A program made the translations under genes and the position numbers. Below are positions 22,576-35,210 of a stretch of DNA of 64,000 nt, one piece after another. The stretch is from Buxus sempervirens. Taxonomy: Eukaryota; Streptophyta; Magnoliopsida; Buxales; Buxaceae. The notes beneath the pieces are model-generated. The model saw only the letters and a program-made list of their open reading frames with translations. It was not told the DNA's origin and searched no databases. The DNA lies in the NCBI GenBank assembly GCA_947561395.2, contig OX387194.1, positions 20,632,048-20,696,047 on the forward strand. Reading direction: 5' to 3'. The first letter of the stretch is position 1. Each line of letters opens with the position of its first letter.

Positions 22576-23247
22576 GGTACCACCACTCACTACATCGTTG
22601 CAGTAGCCACGAGGCTCTGTATCACGGCTTTCCTAGCCATATTTCACCTTCCGTCATCTCACTGGATGCAGGAATATGGGATCTGATAGAAATTAAAAGT
22701 GATTTCAAGGACACAATCTGCACCCAACTGCCAACTAGGGTTCTTGTTATATTTCCAAAGCTTGAAATAGCATTTGTCCTGCCCCATTAATCATGTGTTT
22801 GTTTCTAGCTTACTAGCTGAAAAGAGCCCAAGAGAGAACCCAGTTTTCCTTGACGCTTTAAATGAGTAAACATTCTCTAATGCAATTTCCTAGTCCTCAA
22901 TAAGTAATCTTGGTATTTAATTTTAAATAATAAAAATAATAAGGTTAAAATTGTCAATATATGTTTTTTCTCTTTTCTCTTCAATTCTGTTCAATCAAAC
23001 CTCTACAAAGGAATTGTTTGACAAAGCAAATCTCAATGTGGTAAATGGTATTTCAAAAACCCCAAAAGGGAAAAGTAGGATTCTCTAAAACCTAAATCTA
23101 TACTAATGGGAATAGGCCTCCTTTGGGAAGCGTGCCAAACAAATGCACGGTTTTTCAAAACGGTCCTTACATACTATTGAAAAGATGTATAAATAAAAAG
23201 GTAAAATGGTCAAAATATCTCAATTTTTTTTCGAAACTTACAATTGC

Positions 23248-23363
23248 ATTCTCCCTCCTCCCTTCCCTTACTACTCGTGCAATACTTCACGTGTACCTGC
23301 TAGTGATTCTCCCTCCTCCCTTCCCTTATTACACGTGCAATACTTCAAGTGTACCTTGCTAGT
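23248..23363. repeat. 58-bp tandem duplication
   Basis: Two adjacent units begin ATTCTCCCTCCTCCCTTCCC (23248 and 23306) and both include CGTGCAATACTTCA and GTGTACCT. They differ at a few positions. Confidence 0.88.
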
Positions 23364-24682
23364 ATCCCTTAATCTAATGACAACCTGTTCATTTTCGGTG
23401 GAAATGAAAAAGGAAAAAGAAAACGGACGATGAAAAATTAAAGAAAAAAGAAAAAATTAACAAAGAATGGTAACCTAATGGGATATGGATATCTAGGGAT
23501 CCGGATCCCCGTATATGGATGAGTGACCGTTTAACAACAGCATACTCGTCCGTTTGTGGATGCTGTGTAATGGGTGTTTTATAAAAATGTTTATGTTTTG
23601 GTTTCTTGAATTATTAGGAAAAATACATTCACATTTACTGGATGTAACAAGAGATCGGAAGTAGAATTCCTTGTTAAAGAGGGAGAAGAGATAGAGAGGT
23701 AATACCATATATTTTTTTTATAGAAAGAAAAATCTGTTTTGTTGGGAAGAGGGTGGTTAAGGGTGTCATGGTTAGTTACCTGTCTGATAACAGATATCGT
23801 CTGCGCCCAAGAATCCTTCACCGGATTGGAGCATTCAACTTAAAAAGAAAATTTCTCCTGAAATGGTTTTTTTTTTCTTTAATGTTTCTGATTCACTTTT
23901 CACTGATGTAATACGACATTTGAAAATTTAAAAGGCATGTTAATTTCTCGGAAATTATTTTCTAAAGAATAATATTATGTTAGAAAATAACATACATGCG
24001 CATGTAATTTTACATCAAGGAAGCACCTTTGGAAAATAGATTTTGACTGAAAATGTTTTTTTTTGTATATCTTGTTTTAAATTTAAAAAAGAGAAGCCTA
24101 AGCAGAAGATCATTTCCATATTTTTGCTGGGGCTTTGATGATTTATCAGCAATGTTTAATTGAACTAGACGCACCTGATCAAAGGAATTTCATCCATCAT
24201 CCGGAGGATCAATGGAGCCCCTTTTGATTCCTTCAGGTTAAAATTTGCCCAAGAGTAGACAGACCTAATTCTCAAGAGTACCTTCATATACGAACTGTGT
24301 TTTGGACCTTCGGTAACCAATTAGGTTAGGTCCTCTTCAGCCCTCACAGACCAGGAACTTTGGAAAATCACTCTCTCTAAAAACAAAATTTGTTTGATGT
24401 GTGCCAGTTATAAAGAAGAGCTGCAACATGAAAAAAATTCAAGTTGTATCCAGAATACTTGCCTAATATAAGACAGGTTATATATTGTTGATTCAGTTAC
24501 ATTCCTCTGGCTTCACAATTCAATGGGTCCTACGCCCCCTGCGTTAAACTCCATAATGTTCTGTAATGATTCCTTCAGTTTACCATGGCCTAAAACCATC
24601 ATACCTCTTTGAAGACCAGAAAGCTAATACACCAATTTCAAGGGAACACCCAAGCTTAAAGTTCACAGTTGCATTAAATATA

Positions 24683-24976
24683 CTAGGGGAAATGCACGCG
24701 CTATGCGCGTAGCAAAAGAATTAAATAAGTGAATGCAATTAATTGGGAGATTAAATAAAACATAAATTGAAGGACATTTTGGGGAATAGTAGTTATATAT
24801 GTAAGGATATAAAAGTAAATGGAATTGAAAATAAAGGGCTTCTGAATAATATGAGGTAGTTATAAAAGTGTAAGTTAGTTAAGAGGAGATGAAAGTGAAT
24901 ATAATAAAATGTGTTGGTCAATTTCGGTATCAAATGTTAGCCAGAAAAGAGACGGTTGGCTTTATAATAGTATAGA
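24683..24976 (-). mobile_element. 294-bp non-autonomous Helitron
   Basis: Read on the - strand the element starts TCTATACTATTATAAAGCC and ends with a hairpin (ACGCGC, loop ATA, GCGCGT at 24696-24710), then TGCATTTCCCCTAG. It lies between A and T, and there is no target duplication. TC start, CTAG end, a GC-rich hairpin about a dozen bases before the end and A/T insertion are the defining Helitron features, and this 5' start is the common plant one. It encodes no Rep/helicase. Confidence 0.88.
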
Positions 24977-25429
24977 TAGATACATACATGCATGTGCATA
25001 GATGGGAGTAAAAGATTAACCTGGAACAGTCACTCGCCCCAGTTAGAACTTTTTGACAAGAATTTCCCTGATTTTAAGACATTATCTGATCTATATTGCA
25101 ATTTCTTAAATTAATGCCATAAACTCACTTGCTCTTGAATGGGGTCCGCTTACCAAGTAACTCCGATCAGAAGAATTCTGAGTTTCTCGGTTCATCTGGG
25201 TTTTAAAAACTTATCTAAATGGCCAACTGTAACAGCATTCCCAAAATTAGGACTACTTGATCACTTTTGACTTGTTCCAAAACTAAGTCCAAGAGTTTTC
25301 CATACTTCAGAATGAATTCATCACATATCCATACAACTGTTTGAAAATTATTTGGGTAAAGCATAATAGAAATTGGGTTAAAAAGATTCTGCTAGTAGAA
25401 TGTCAATCCAAATCATTGAGCAAGCATAA

Positions 25430-25482
25430 TTCAAGGCTTGAGAGCTAGATGAGATTGAAAATTTCAAGGCTTGAGAGCTAGT
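25430..25482 (-). repeat. Duplicated end of VDAC coding sequence in its 3' UTR
   Basis: On the - strand CTAGCTCTCAAGCCTTGAA, which carries the last codons and the TGA stop of the porin gene (stop at 25464-25466), is repeated 33 bp further on, with the second TGA at 25431-25433. The distance is a multiple of three, so the copy is in the same frame. Confidence 0.88.
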
Positions 25483-28400
25483 GCAAGACCAAACCTTGGG
25501 GGTGCATTGGCCGCCTTTGAGTCATACTCTGCTGACAAAGTTATAAGTGACTGGGGCCTCCATTCCCTCTGACAGAGCATTGCAACCTTCCCATTATCGG
25601 AGAACCGTGTTTTAACCACGGTTAAAGGATTTATTGTGTGAGAGCTTCCAATGGTAATGCTGTTCTCATTGGAGGAAAATCTGTGAGTCATTTCAGCAGC
25701 AACAGCAGTCCCATTGATAGGATTTACTGAGTGAATGTAAGATGCTTTCAACATTTCTCCTTTGTCTGCCCTACATAAACGAAAAGATCAAATATCATGA
25801 AGAAAATCACTAAGCTTATGTATTGCAGGAAGCCCTAGAAAAACAAAAATTTCAAGCGTGGGCTAGTAGTGTGAGAATGTGCTTTAAGTCTAAGTGCAGC
25901 TTCTTTGCACAAAAATGTCAAAGGTTAGGACTGTAATCCATCCCTCCTAAGACCTTGCTTTCGTGGGACCTATACCAGATTATGAAAACCTCCTTTTTTT
26001 AAAGAATTATCATGTGCACATGTCTGTCCATGTATTTCAGGACTTATTCATTGGACAGACTAAAATTAAGCTCATTCAATTAAACAGTTCATGCTAGCTT
26101 TTAAGTTTAGGTAAATCTAGGTAGAAGACACTGGATCCTAAGCAACTTCTGATCACATATTTCTATATACAGACATTCATAAAGAATCAAGAAAATTCAA
26201 TATTTGATGGCATCACCACTATCAAGTTGTGTGTCAGGAATAACCGCAGCAATGACATTGCTAATACTAAACACAAAGATATTTAAGAAATTAAACATAA
26301 TAAAGAAGTTTGATCATCTTATACTGAACTAATAATGGAACTATTCTTAAGTTACTAACGTTGAACACGTGGAAAAGCAGAAAAAGTCAGGTGATAATCA
26401 CATTGATAGAATATAATAAAAAGACCATACATCAACGTAGGTCTTGCCATAGCAGGGGTTCTGGGAGGGGTGGACTGGCAACAAACCCAACCTTTGGTAT
26501 ACTTCTGCAAAGTGGATCCACTCAAGTGATAGTCTTTAGGGTAAAAAATAATAAAATGAAAAAAAACTATCTTGATTGTACTAACAATATGACTGCAGCG
26601 GAAAAGTCCGACTTGTTCAAGCCAATCCCAAAATTGTACTTTGTGAAGGAGGATGATGCAGTATCGAATCCAATTTCACCACCAATAGTGAGCTCCTTGT
26701 CTCCAACTGCTGTTCCTAGCTCCAGAAGAGGGGTTGGGTTCAAGCCAATGCTGGAATTAATGGCTGCATGATGATTCATGTATTGCAAATCCAGCTGAGA
26801 TTGCATATGAAGGAAACATCAGAAATATGCACGGGTACACGTCTTATCATCTTCACCTTTTTCTGTAATTGATAAATGAAAGTTACCAGCATGTTATACC
26901 GAGGACAAAATTATGCAGTAGATATTATAGGAATCATGATGTTGCGTCAGTGACCCTATAATCATTTCAAATTTACTTTTTATCTTTACTTTTATAGCTG
27001 CAAATTTCACACTTGATGGTCCTACGAACAATAAAATCTTTCCGATCGACCATTAACTGCCTAAATAGTGGTCAAGTGAACTGGGCAATGAACCTTCCTT
27101 GAGTTTGCAGTGGCCTATGACCTTGCTTTAGTAAGTACGTTTTTCCAAAAGAGAATTTAACATTTGGTGACTTCTAATTTAACAATGGATCAAGTTGGAG
27201 TCAAAGTTCAAACCAACTTTTTTCTTCTTAGGAGGAGTGAACTAGCTACTTTAGAGATTGCAAAGTTATTCCAGACGAGAGTTTTGCTTCATAACATAGG
27301 TTAATGGTTATGGATATTTGTGTAAAATGTGAAAGAAAACAAATACACTAAAACAAACCCAAAATAAAACGGTGGAAGTTAAAAGAAGAGAATTTAGTAA
27401 TGTTCATGAATAATTTGATGAAATAGGCCAGTTGACAACTTATTAGTGATCTAACTAGGATGTGGAATGAAATGGCCAATTGCATTACAAGACTTAGAAA
27501 AGTAGCATTAGGAGAATCATGAAGTAGTATTCTAGCTCATAGGGGAAATTGGTGGTGGAGTGATGTGGTTCAAGAAGCTATTAGAGAGGAAAGACTTTAT
27601 TTTAAAATTAGGCAAAAAGATAAAATCTAAGCAAACTTATAAAGATATAAAAATGTGAAAAAAGAAACCAAAAATTAGCAAGACTAGAAAACATGCCTAT
27701 AACAACTAGTATAATAAGTTAGGTACTAAAGGAAGTGAAAACTTTATTTATGTTGTTGTGTGGCTCATACTTTTCTTTGAGTCTAAAGGGTACAGTAAGG
27801 GCATATTGGGTATTTTGACCAATATACGGGCTATGGGTTGTAAAAGGGATATGGAGAGATATAAGTTTTAACCCTAATCTTTTCTCACAATAGTGAAAGA
27901 ACTCTTCTCTCTCTCTTTCTCTCTCTCCCCCTGATGAAGGACAGAAGTACTACAAGGACTGCTGGTTATATGCTCTTTGGAAAAAAAAAAGATCCATGCC
28001 AGGAACAATGTGACTTTTTTGAGTTCTTAGAAAAGGCCATTGGCCCAGCTATTTTCAGTCCTCAACCAGAACTAGAGCTTGATCTAAAGCCAGTATCACC
28101 AGAAACGGCAGATTCCTCTCCCAGACTTACATTAAGTTAATTAGTAGAGGACGTCAATTGCGTCTGTCAATTATATGAGCATACGAGACAATGCCTGGCA
28201 GTTTATCCTGATGAATTTCCTGAATATGTCCAGGATAGTGCTCAGCAAGATCCTCTAGAAGCAGAACTCTTAGCTGTTTTGAGAAACAGCAATTTCACTC
28301 CAATCAAGACTTAGGCTGCGTTTGTTTCGATGTAAAATCTAATGCAGAAAATGTTTTCAGAGTAAAGTGGTTCCAAGTGTTTGTTTCCATGTAAAATACA

Positions 28401-31400
28401 ATATAATGTAAAATAGTTTTCCTTAAAAATAGCAAATTTCTGGAAAATGACTTACTGTCCAATATCCCGTATGTCGTTTTCCGGAAAACAAAATCACGCT
28501 CGTATCTATCTGTTGCCTAAAAAAACGAAAACCCGATTGCTAACTTCCCTTCTATCGCTACCCTCTGTTCTATTGTCTTCTGTATTCAAGCTTCTATTCT
28601 ATCGCTACCCTCTGTTCTTTGTTCTATCCTCTTTCATATTCAAACTTCACTTCTATCGCTACCCTCTGTTCTATGTTCTATTGTCTTCCATATTCAGAGA
28701 CAGAGACTATTGTCGTTTAAATCAAGAGTTGTTTCACAGCTGTAAATCAACAGTTTCTTCCTCACTCCAACGATTTAAGGTACGTATTTACCTTTTTTTT
28801 CTTTGCTAACAGGAAAAACAAAACGAGAGAATATCAAGTCGCTGTAGCTTCTGTACCCTCTCTCGTTTTTCAATCTCTTCCATTAGCATCCTACAGTTTC
28901 TCTTTTTTTTCTTTTTTTCTTTTTTTAATATTTGTTTGATAAAGTTTCATGTGCTGTTAGATGTATGCATTCGTTGGATCTTTAAAAAAGCTAATATGTA
29001 ATCTTTGTTGTCATATGACTCAAACACCCCACCATTATTAAATGGACTCCTCAATAAAACAAAATTTCCACTTAAAAAGTAAAAAAAAAAAAGGTAAAGA
29101 AAGTTCACCAAGCTAGTTGCTGCTATCTGATGTTGTTTCTCCCATAATGGTGGAACTTAATCAACCTGTTGGATTTTCTTTTGGACGCCCTGTATAGGTT
29201 TCTTTCAGAACCTATTCCATTCCTCTATTACATGCATCAATCTGTTGATGTAATATTTATTTAACAATTTTCGAGATTATGTCACAGTAGATGCACAATA
29301 AGCTTGTGAGATTTTAGACAATAAGTTCGGAAATTTCAATCCAAGGGTTGGGTTTGGACCTTTTTCCACAAACTGGTGTTTAACAAAGTTTGGGCTTCTT
29401 GGGATGTTTAGGTCACAATGTCCTACTTTGTTTATTAATACACGTATATGAAGTTGACAGTTAATTGTACATAGTTTCTAGATCTTGGTATGAAGACTTC
29501 CGGGCTTATGGGGTGCAATCCTTTCCTAACCTGGATCAATTATTACTTCCATGCTATGAAAACACATTCTTGATGCCCAAGAGAGCGAATGCTTATGTAC
29601 GTATGTGTCAACTTCTCATTTCAACTTTTATGGTGTATATAACACAACACAATTAACTAGTAATTTTTGAGTTTTAAATGAGATGTTAGAATATCTTGAT
29701 ACTTTACTGGCATAACTTTCTTAGTCACTGAAGCTAGAACAAATGTAGTTTAACTGGGGAGGCATGCACTCTACTATGTTCAGTGACTGTACTATTAGGC
29801 ATTCTCATACTTTGCATTTTACCTAGAGTATGACTTATATTGGATCTCTGCTTTGCAGTTGATGGGGTCTATGCACGCTTTGAATGCTGTTTTCCTTCTA
29901 TTAGGCATTCTTTCTTCTTCAAATCTCTACTATGTTCGGTGACTGTAATATTAGGAATTCTCATACGAAAGGTGTCATGTGATTCGTTAGTTTGGGACTA
30001 GTGTTTTCAGTTTGTGGATTACTGGTCTAATGGACCAATTTGATTCATTAATATAAAATTTATGAGTAGTAATTTTGTATAATCGTGTGTGCTTTTGCAG
30101 CAAGTATATTCCCACATAATCGTCTTTCTTTGGGTTGTTTTCTTTGAGTTGCTTTGTTAAAGCAATCTCAAACACAGCCTAATCTTAGAACTATAAGATC
30201 TTAGTTTTAAGCCATTAATTTGGCAGTTGCTGGAGTTGTAATTGCACCAGAAAAATGGAAGACACATTTGAAAGTTCTGAAAATATCTATGACCAAAACA
30301 TTGTATACTTATGAAATAAATTTGTAGTACGTGAGTGAGTGAGTGGTGAGTGTGTGTGTCTGTGTTTTTTTTTTCAATATATATGCATTTACAAACTTGT
30401 GTTTTTTTTCAATATGTATGTATCTCCAAACTTGTGCATGTATATGCTTGTAACAAGGGACACAAAGACTGATCATTTGTAAGTGGAATTAAGCTATGGA
30501 AGTATATGGGAATTGATATGAGTTACATAGCATCATAGAAGTTTATTAAGTTAAAGGAAATGCCAATTCTTGGATGAAATTTAAAGAATTTATAACACAA
30601 AAATAAATACAAACTTATAATTTGGTATAAAATAAAAAGCAAACATTGAAAGTAAAGAACGTGAGCTCATTGTCACATATGCTGTCACATGTATAAATCT
30701 ATAAAATCATGCACGTTTGTACAAGTTGCAAACATCATGTGTTAAGAACAAACCTAACTACTAGGTGTGCTCCTAACTTATATATTCCGGAGTTATTTAA
30801 GCAAAAGAAAAGTAGAGCTAATAAACAAGATCCACTTCGTATCTGAAATTTTCCTATTCGGCAATCCAAAAGAGAATTTGATCTCAAATTTTTTTTTTAA
30901 TTGTTACGCTACATACATTTATAACTTTTAGAAAGGTAGCTGACATGGAGAATGAGCTTTTGACTATTAAGAAGGAACGTATCTCCAGGTATTTATTCTC
31001 CCCATATAACTAACCCCCCAGATGACTACATATTTATATTAATGTTTTACATTTTAATGTCATTTGACACTTTGCCAAGCAGACTTTTTGAAATTACAAT
31101 GGCATGCCATTGAAAAAAAAATTCACCAAAATTTGGCCAACATGTGGAAATTGAAAGGGAATTTTGTTAAATTCGAATATTCAAGTGAAAGTTTTAGGGG
31201 TTCAAAATTGAAAGTAAATTGGACCAGAAAAACCCAAAAAATCAAAAGAAAAAATATACATATAAAGTCGCCTATAATATTTTAGCAAGTATGACTATGT
31301 ATTGTGTAGAAGAAGTATAGTGAAATTATGCATAAATAACTGAATCATAAAGCAGAATTTTTATAAAGGTCTACAAAAGAGGCAATAGTAAGGAATTATA

Positions 31401-33636
31401 TCAAAATATGACACAACATATGTGTATCGTGTTATATCGAGATTAGGTTTTGTGTCATCATTGGTGAAAGGCATGCCATTCCTTCTGCCTGGTGATATAT
31501 CACCACTACATATCCTACATATAGCTGGCAAAAGGCAAGAATTTGGCAAGTTTCCCCACTTTGAGAAAAAGTTGGAAAAATGTTGCTTTAGACTTTGAAT
31601 TTCTTTATGTATATATGTATACATACATATATAACATACAAGACTACTAATAATTCTGGGATGTAGATTAGTTACTTATGTAATGTAATGTATGGAGGAA
31701 ATATAGAAAAACTATAGTAAATAGTTGAATTTTGGAGCAAAATTCAGGAAAAAAAAAATTAATAGATAATGGAAAAGATACAACCAAATATGGACAAAAT
31801 TAATTAACCAAACATTGATCCTTAATCATGGTTTGCAATGTCGGCAACATTTAGCAAAATGTTGCCATTTTCCAAGGTAGCAATGCGAAACCACCTTAGA
31901 AAAGGAAATGTCAAGCATTCCCGTAAGTCTGTATAGTAAAAGTCGCCCAAATTTCCAATTTTCTCCCATTTCTTCAATTTCTTCCATCTAGATCCTTTCT
32001 AAACACTTCAAAAGAGAGATTGTTGAAGGTTAAGGTAATTCAGTTTCATTAATTTACTATTTTTATACTGTTTTATTTATTTTTGACTCATGATATTGAA
32101 AAATCGCCAGTCAATAATTGACAAAAGAAAATGAAAAAAAAAAAAAATTATCTATGTCTTACAATATTTTTCTTAATTTTCAAATCATTTATTGCATTTT
32201 TTTTGTTTTTAAATAATTTTTGAGTAAAAAATTAAAATAAATATTAATTTCTTCAAAAAATTTGAGGTGCCACATCATAGTATTAAAATCAAGTATTTCT
32301 AACTACATTAAATATTTCAGAAGTGACAAAAACGCTTTTCGTCTCAACTACACTCATCCTCGAGCAATTTGGTGAATAACCAAGAAAGATATAACTAAGT
32401 GCCCTGCGGATATATAAGGTCAATATATACTATTTTTTAATCCATGAAATTATTAAAAAAGAAATGTTGCAGTTACTGTGACCACTCTCAATACCCACCC
32501 ATTGAGATATCAGTGAAAAGTATAGACAATAAATATCTAAGTTATGTGCATGAGTACATGGATTGGTACCATCACTAATGACACAACGAGTTAGGACCAA
32601 CAATGTAGATAAAATGGACTACAGTCCCCTAGGGCTGGGGATAAAGATTTCAAGCTAAGTCAACACTCTAGGTTATTGTCCTTTATGTTGATCATGTAAA
32701 TGGATACTACATTAATTTGTTTCCATTTTGCTTCTATGGAATTCAATGTATTTTGCCTTTCATAGATTTCTGGTAACAATATAAAACAAATACTAAAATT
32801 AAAGGCAAAATGATATAGGTTGAATTTGATGTTCAACACATCAAACAGATGTAACTTTGGTCAACGTGGTCAGAAACCAAAAACTGTACAAGATCTACGG
32901 GGGTATAGTTGTAATGATATCCTTCTGCCAGATGACCATATTCAGACATCATAATATTGCCATTGTCGATGAATGCACCAATTTTGTTAGTCTCTTATCC
33001 CAGTTTTGCAAAGTAATTAACATATGTACAGTAAACTTCCTTCAGACTCTTTATTTGATAATATAAGAATCCTTGCCAAGATGAAATAATGTCAAAAATG
33101 AGGAAGAGATGGTTAATGTTGGCATATAGCATAATTTGCATACTTGTTATCATTACACAAAAAGCAGCATCAATATTGTATGCCATATTTATCAGTTCTC
33201 ATAAAGAATGATAAAATTATTATTTTTGAATATCTAGTCAATATACTGACCTTGCCAGCCTTGTAATCAGGAATTTTGAAGTTGAGTGCCATCTCAGTAC
33301 ATGGGAAAATTTCATTCACAGTTACTGTTGTTGAGACCTACAAATTAATACATTTAATGTACCACATACGTCTAAAGATTAAAGAAGCGAGGTCAAAGCC
33401 ATGCAAAAGGAACTAAGCATGAGCATACAAGCACATGTAATAGCATAAGCATGCATGGACTTTGTGAGAAAAACAGTACAGTGAGAAGAATGAAACATCT
33501 TCAATGAAAGGCCTGCTCTCCTTACATTAGAACTTGCATCAACATTTATGCCCACTGCAGTCCTTCCACTGTTGTACTGTGTAGTTATATCACCAATAAA
33601 GAGTTGATCACTCTCCAAACCAGTAGCTGTTAGTCC
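25464..33636 (-). CDS. Mitochondrial outer-membrane porin (VDAC), four 3' exons; 5' exon not found
   Basis: The product is a voltage-dependent anion channel, the beta-barrel that passes metabolites and ions across the mitochondrial outer membrane. Exons on the - strand: 33636-33526 (ESDQLFIGDITTQYNSGRTA), 33337-33251 (VSTTVTVNEIFPCTEMALNF, KIPDYKAGK), 26794-26586 (LDLQYMNHHAAINSSIGLNP, later FTKYNFGIGLNKSDFSAA) and 25770-25464 (ADKGEMLKASYIHSVNPING, then FSSNENSITIGS and GLALALKP-stop). Junctions are GT..AG and phases join without a stop to 237 residues. Plant VDACs have about 276, so roughly 39 N-terminal residues, including the pore helix, are missing. I found no matching exon between 33637 and 34048 nor by eye beyond the copia element. 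Intron 26795-33250 is 6.5 kb. The exon set looks intact, but without exon 1 the gene may be split by long introns or dead. The VDAC paralogue cannot be named. Confidence 0.85.
26795..27933. other. VDAC intron, 3' part
   Basis: Seen on the + strand, nothing gene-like. AT-rich sequence with a CT-rich run at about 27905. Confidence 0.45.
27934..28316 (+). pseudogene. Unrecognised coding-like fragment with one in-frame stop
   Basis: A 68-codon frame from ATG 27934 (GYMLFGKKKDPCQEQCDFFE, further on PQPELELDLKPV) ends in TAA at 28138-28140. The same frame then stays open for another 58 codons (QLYEHTRQCLAVYPDEFPEY, DPLEAELLAVLRNSNFTP) up to TAG at 28314-28316. Amino-acid composition looks like real protein (acidic, few low-complexity runs), and a CT-rich leader lies just upstream. 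I do not recognise the family. It lies inside the VDAC intron on the opposite strand and abuts the left end of a TIR element, so it may be a captured or retro-copied exon. Chance openness is also possible. Confidence 0.35.
28311..30182. mobile_element. 1.9-kb TIR-type element in VDAC intron
   Basis: Inverted ends TTAGGCTGCGTTTG (28311) and CAAACACAGCCTAA (ending 30182) match at 13 of 14 positions. Interior sequence is AT-rich, with a three-unit tandem repeat at 28550-28697 and a diverged ~156-bp-spaced direct repeat (CTACTATGTTCAGTGACTGT at 29771 and a near copy at 29927). No transposase could be read. The superfamily is left open; ends of this kind occur in PIF/Harbinger- and hAT-like MITEs. 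Confidence 0.5.
28550..28697. repeat. Three-unit tandem repeat, ~50 bp
   Basis: Units start TTCTATCGCTACCCTCTGTT at 28550, 28597 and 28651 and continue with variants of CTATTGTCTTC and ATATTCA. Unit length varies from 47 to 54 bp. Confidence 0.88.
30183..33250. other. VDAC intron, 5' part
   Basis: AT-rich intron sequence with a (TG)n run near 30345. At 31825-31915 words such as GCAACATTTAGCAAAATGTTGCC resemble the MITE-like sequence at 47365-47720 and probably mark a fragment of the same family. No coding signal is seen. Confidence 0.4.
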
Positions 33637-34048
33637 CTGTCACAAAGAAATGGTTAAGAATAGAATAAAGCCACACCTACCAATTTCATGAACTTGTAGA
33701 CAACAAAAGAACACTTTATATATCAAGACTAAAAATATCAGTTTGAATTTTCTCAAGGATTCAACAATTCAGAATGAAGATTTCTCCAATATCTTTAAGG
33801 ATGGAAAGCTCTGATAACCTTCGTCTTTGACAAATAAAAAGGTGATCTACATTCATTGTTTTATGCGTTTCCAGTTGCATATAGTTTATCTAATTATTGG
33901 TCACTTTCAATTTGTTTTAATCCTTTTTATCACCCCTTAATGTTTATCTGCATGTAGGTGTAAACACCATTTACAAAATTCTAGCATATTTCTTAACTTC
34001 AAACACATCCTTCCTTGATCCTCACTCCACAACAATGGCATCCCCATG

Positions 34049-34257
34049 TGTTAAACAATCTACGGATTCTGCTGTATATAAAAGGAATGACACTAATCAT
34101 GATAAGTGTATAGCTGTCTCATAACTTCCTGTATTTATTCTCTAAGATATTTTAGATTGTAATTCTGGTATGTATGGCCGTATAGACATATAAAAGGATA
34201 AACAATATGATGGGGCTTGTATCATTTTGATCAGCCCCTTCTCCTCATAATCTTTCA
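34049..34257 (+). repeat. Copia 5' LTR
   Basis: 209 bp from TGTTAAACAATC to CTTTCA. It shares ACACTAATCATGATAAGTGT and GGGGCTTGTATCATTTTGAT with the right LTR but has a deletion and several substitutions relative to it, so the insertion is not recent. Confidence 0.9.
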
Positions 34258-34302
34258 TGGTGTTGGAGCCTAATTGGCTCAAGCCCGATCCTGTCAAACA
34301 CT

Positions 34303-35210
34303 ATGTCGTCTTCCGTCGCGGCCTTTGTTCCCCCAAACAACCTTGTACAGTTTATTTTGGTGAAGCTTGAGGGACCTGCATCATTTCTGAATTGGTCATC
34401 TCAAGTTGAAGGAGCTCTTAGTATTCACTATCTTCTAGGTTTCGTCAATGGTATGGAACTGTGCCACGTCAATGGTACGGAACCGTGCCAAGAAGAATTG
34501 TTACCTGCTGGTCAAGGTAAACAAACCCATGAAACTAATCCTGATTTCACTTTATGAAATCATAAAAATCAGTTCGTTCTAGTTTGGATGAAGTCTACTA
34601 TCTTGGAGAAGGTTCTTTCTTTGGTCTATGGTCTGAAGACTGCTCAACATGCGTGGCTTATGCCAACAAACCACTTTGCAGCAAGATGACAAAAGTTGTT
34701 ATGAGTTCATTGAAGCGAAGACTCTTGCAGATCAACTGGCAACAGTAGGGATACCAGTTGATGAAGAGGATTTGATCTTACACATCCTTGGAGGACTTAA
34801 TGCTGCTTATACTCCTTTCATCTCCAACTGTTACCTTGCACAATGTGAGGAATCCATATCCTTGACTGATTTTCAATCAGAGTTATTTGCACTTGAGGCA
34901 CTCCTTGAAAATCAGCAGCAACATGTGCAAACTAATCACAATAACTTTGTTATGCTTGCAAACAAGCTCGGTGGAGGGAACCCAAAAAAGAACAACAAAA
35001 ATTGGCAGCAACATCGCCCCAATTCTGCTCCAAAACCTGTTTCTGTTCAGGCCATTGGTAATGTTAATGCACACAACACTAGTCATATACTTGCATGGGC
35101 AAGTGATCCAAACTTTGATCCATACACATGTTAGATATGCAACAAGAAGAACCACATGGCACTGGATTGTTTCCACCGCTATGATTACAACTACTGCAGC
35201 TATGGTTGTA
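34303..35210 (+). pseudogene. Copia gag, broken
   Basis: The frame starts at ATG 34303 and has a stop after 84 codons (34555-34557). A related frame resumes to 35134 with gag motifs such as LILHILGGLNAAYTPFI and LTDFQSELFALEALL. The zinc knuckle near 35134-35185 (ICNKKNHMALDCFHRYD) has lost its first Cys to a stop. Gag would form the particle that houses reverse transcription. Non-functional. Confidence 0.82.

Larger units (their letters stand above)
21701..24682. other. Spacer between CBP60B and the VDAC gene
   Basis: No gene found. It contains a (CT)n tract, small tandem duplications and AT-rich sequence. Short open frames on either strand show no known motif. Confidence 0.45.

Noticed and set aside
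22551-22790. 79-codon + strand frame after the 20-bp tandem duplication
   Set aside because: No motif, no splice or promoter context, ordinary spacer composition.
26361-26771. 136-codon + strand frame
   Set aside because: Its second half is antisense to the VDAC exon 26586-26794 and the first half has no recognisable content.
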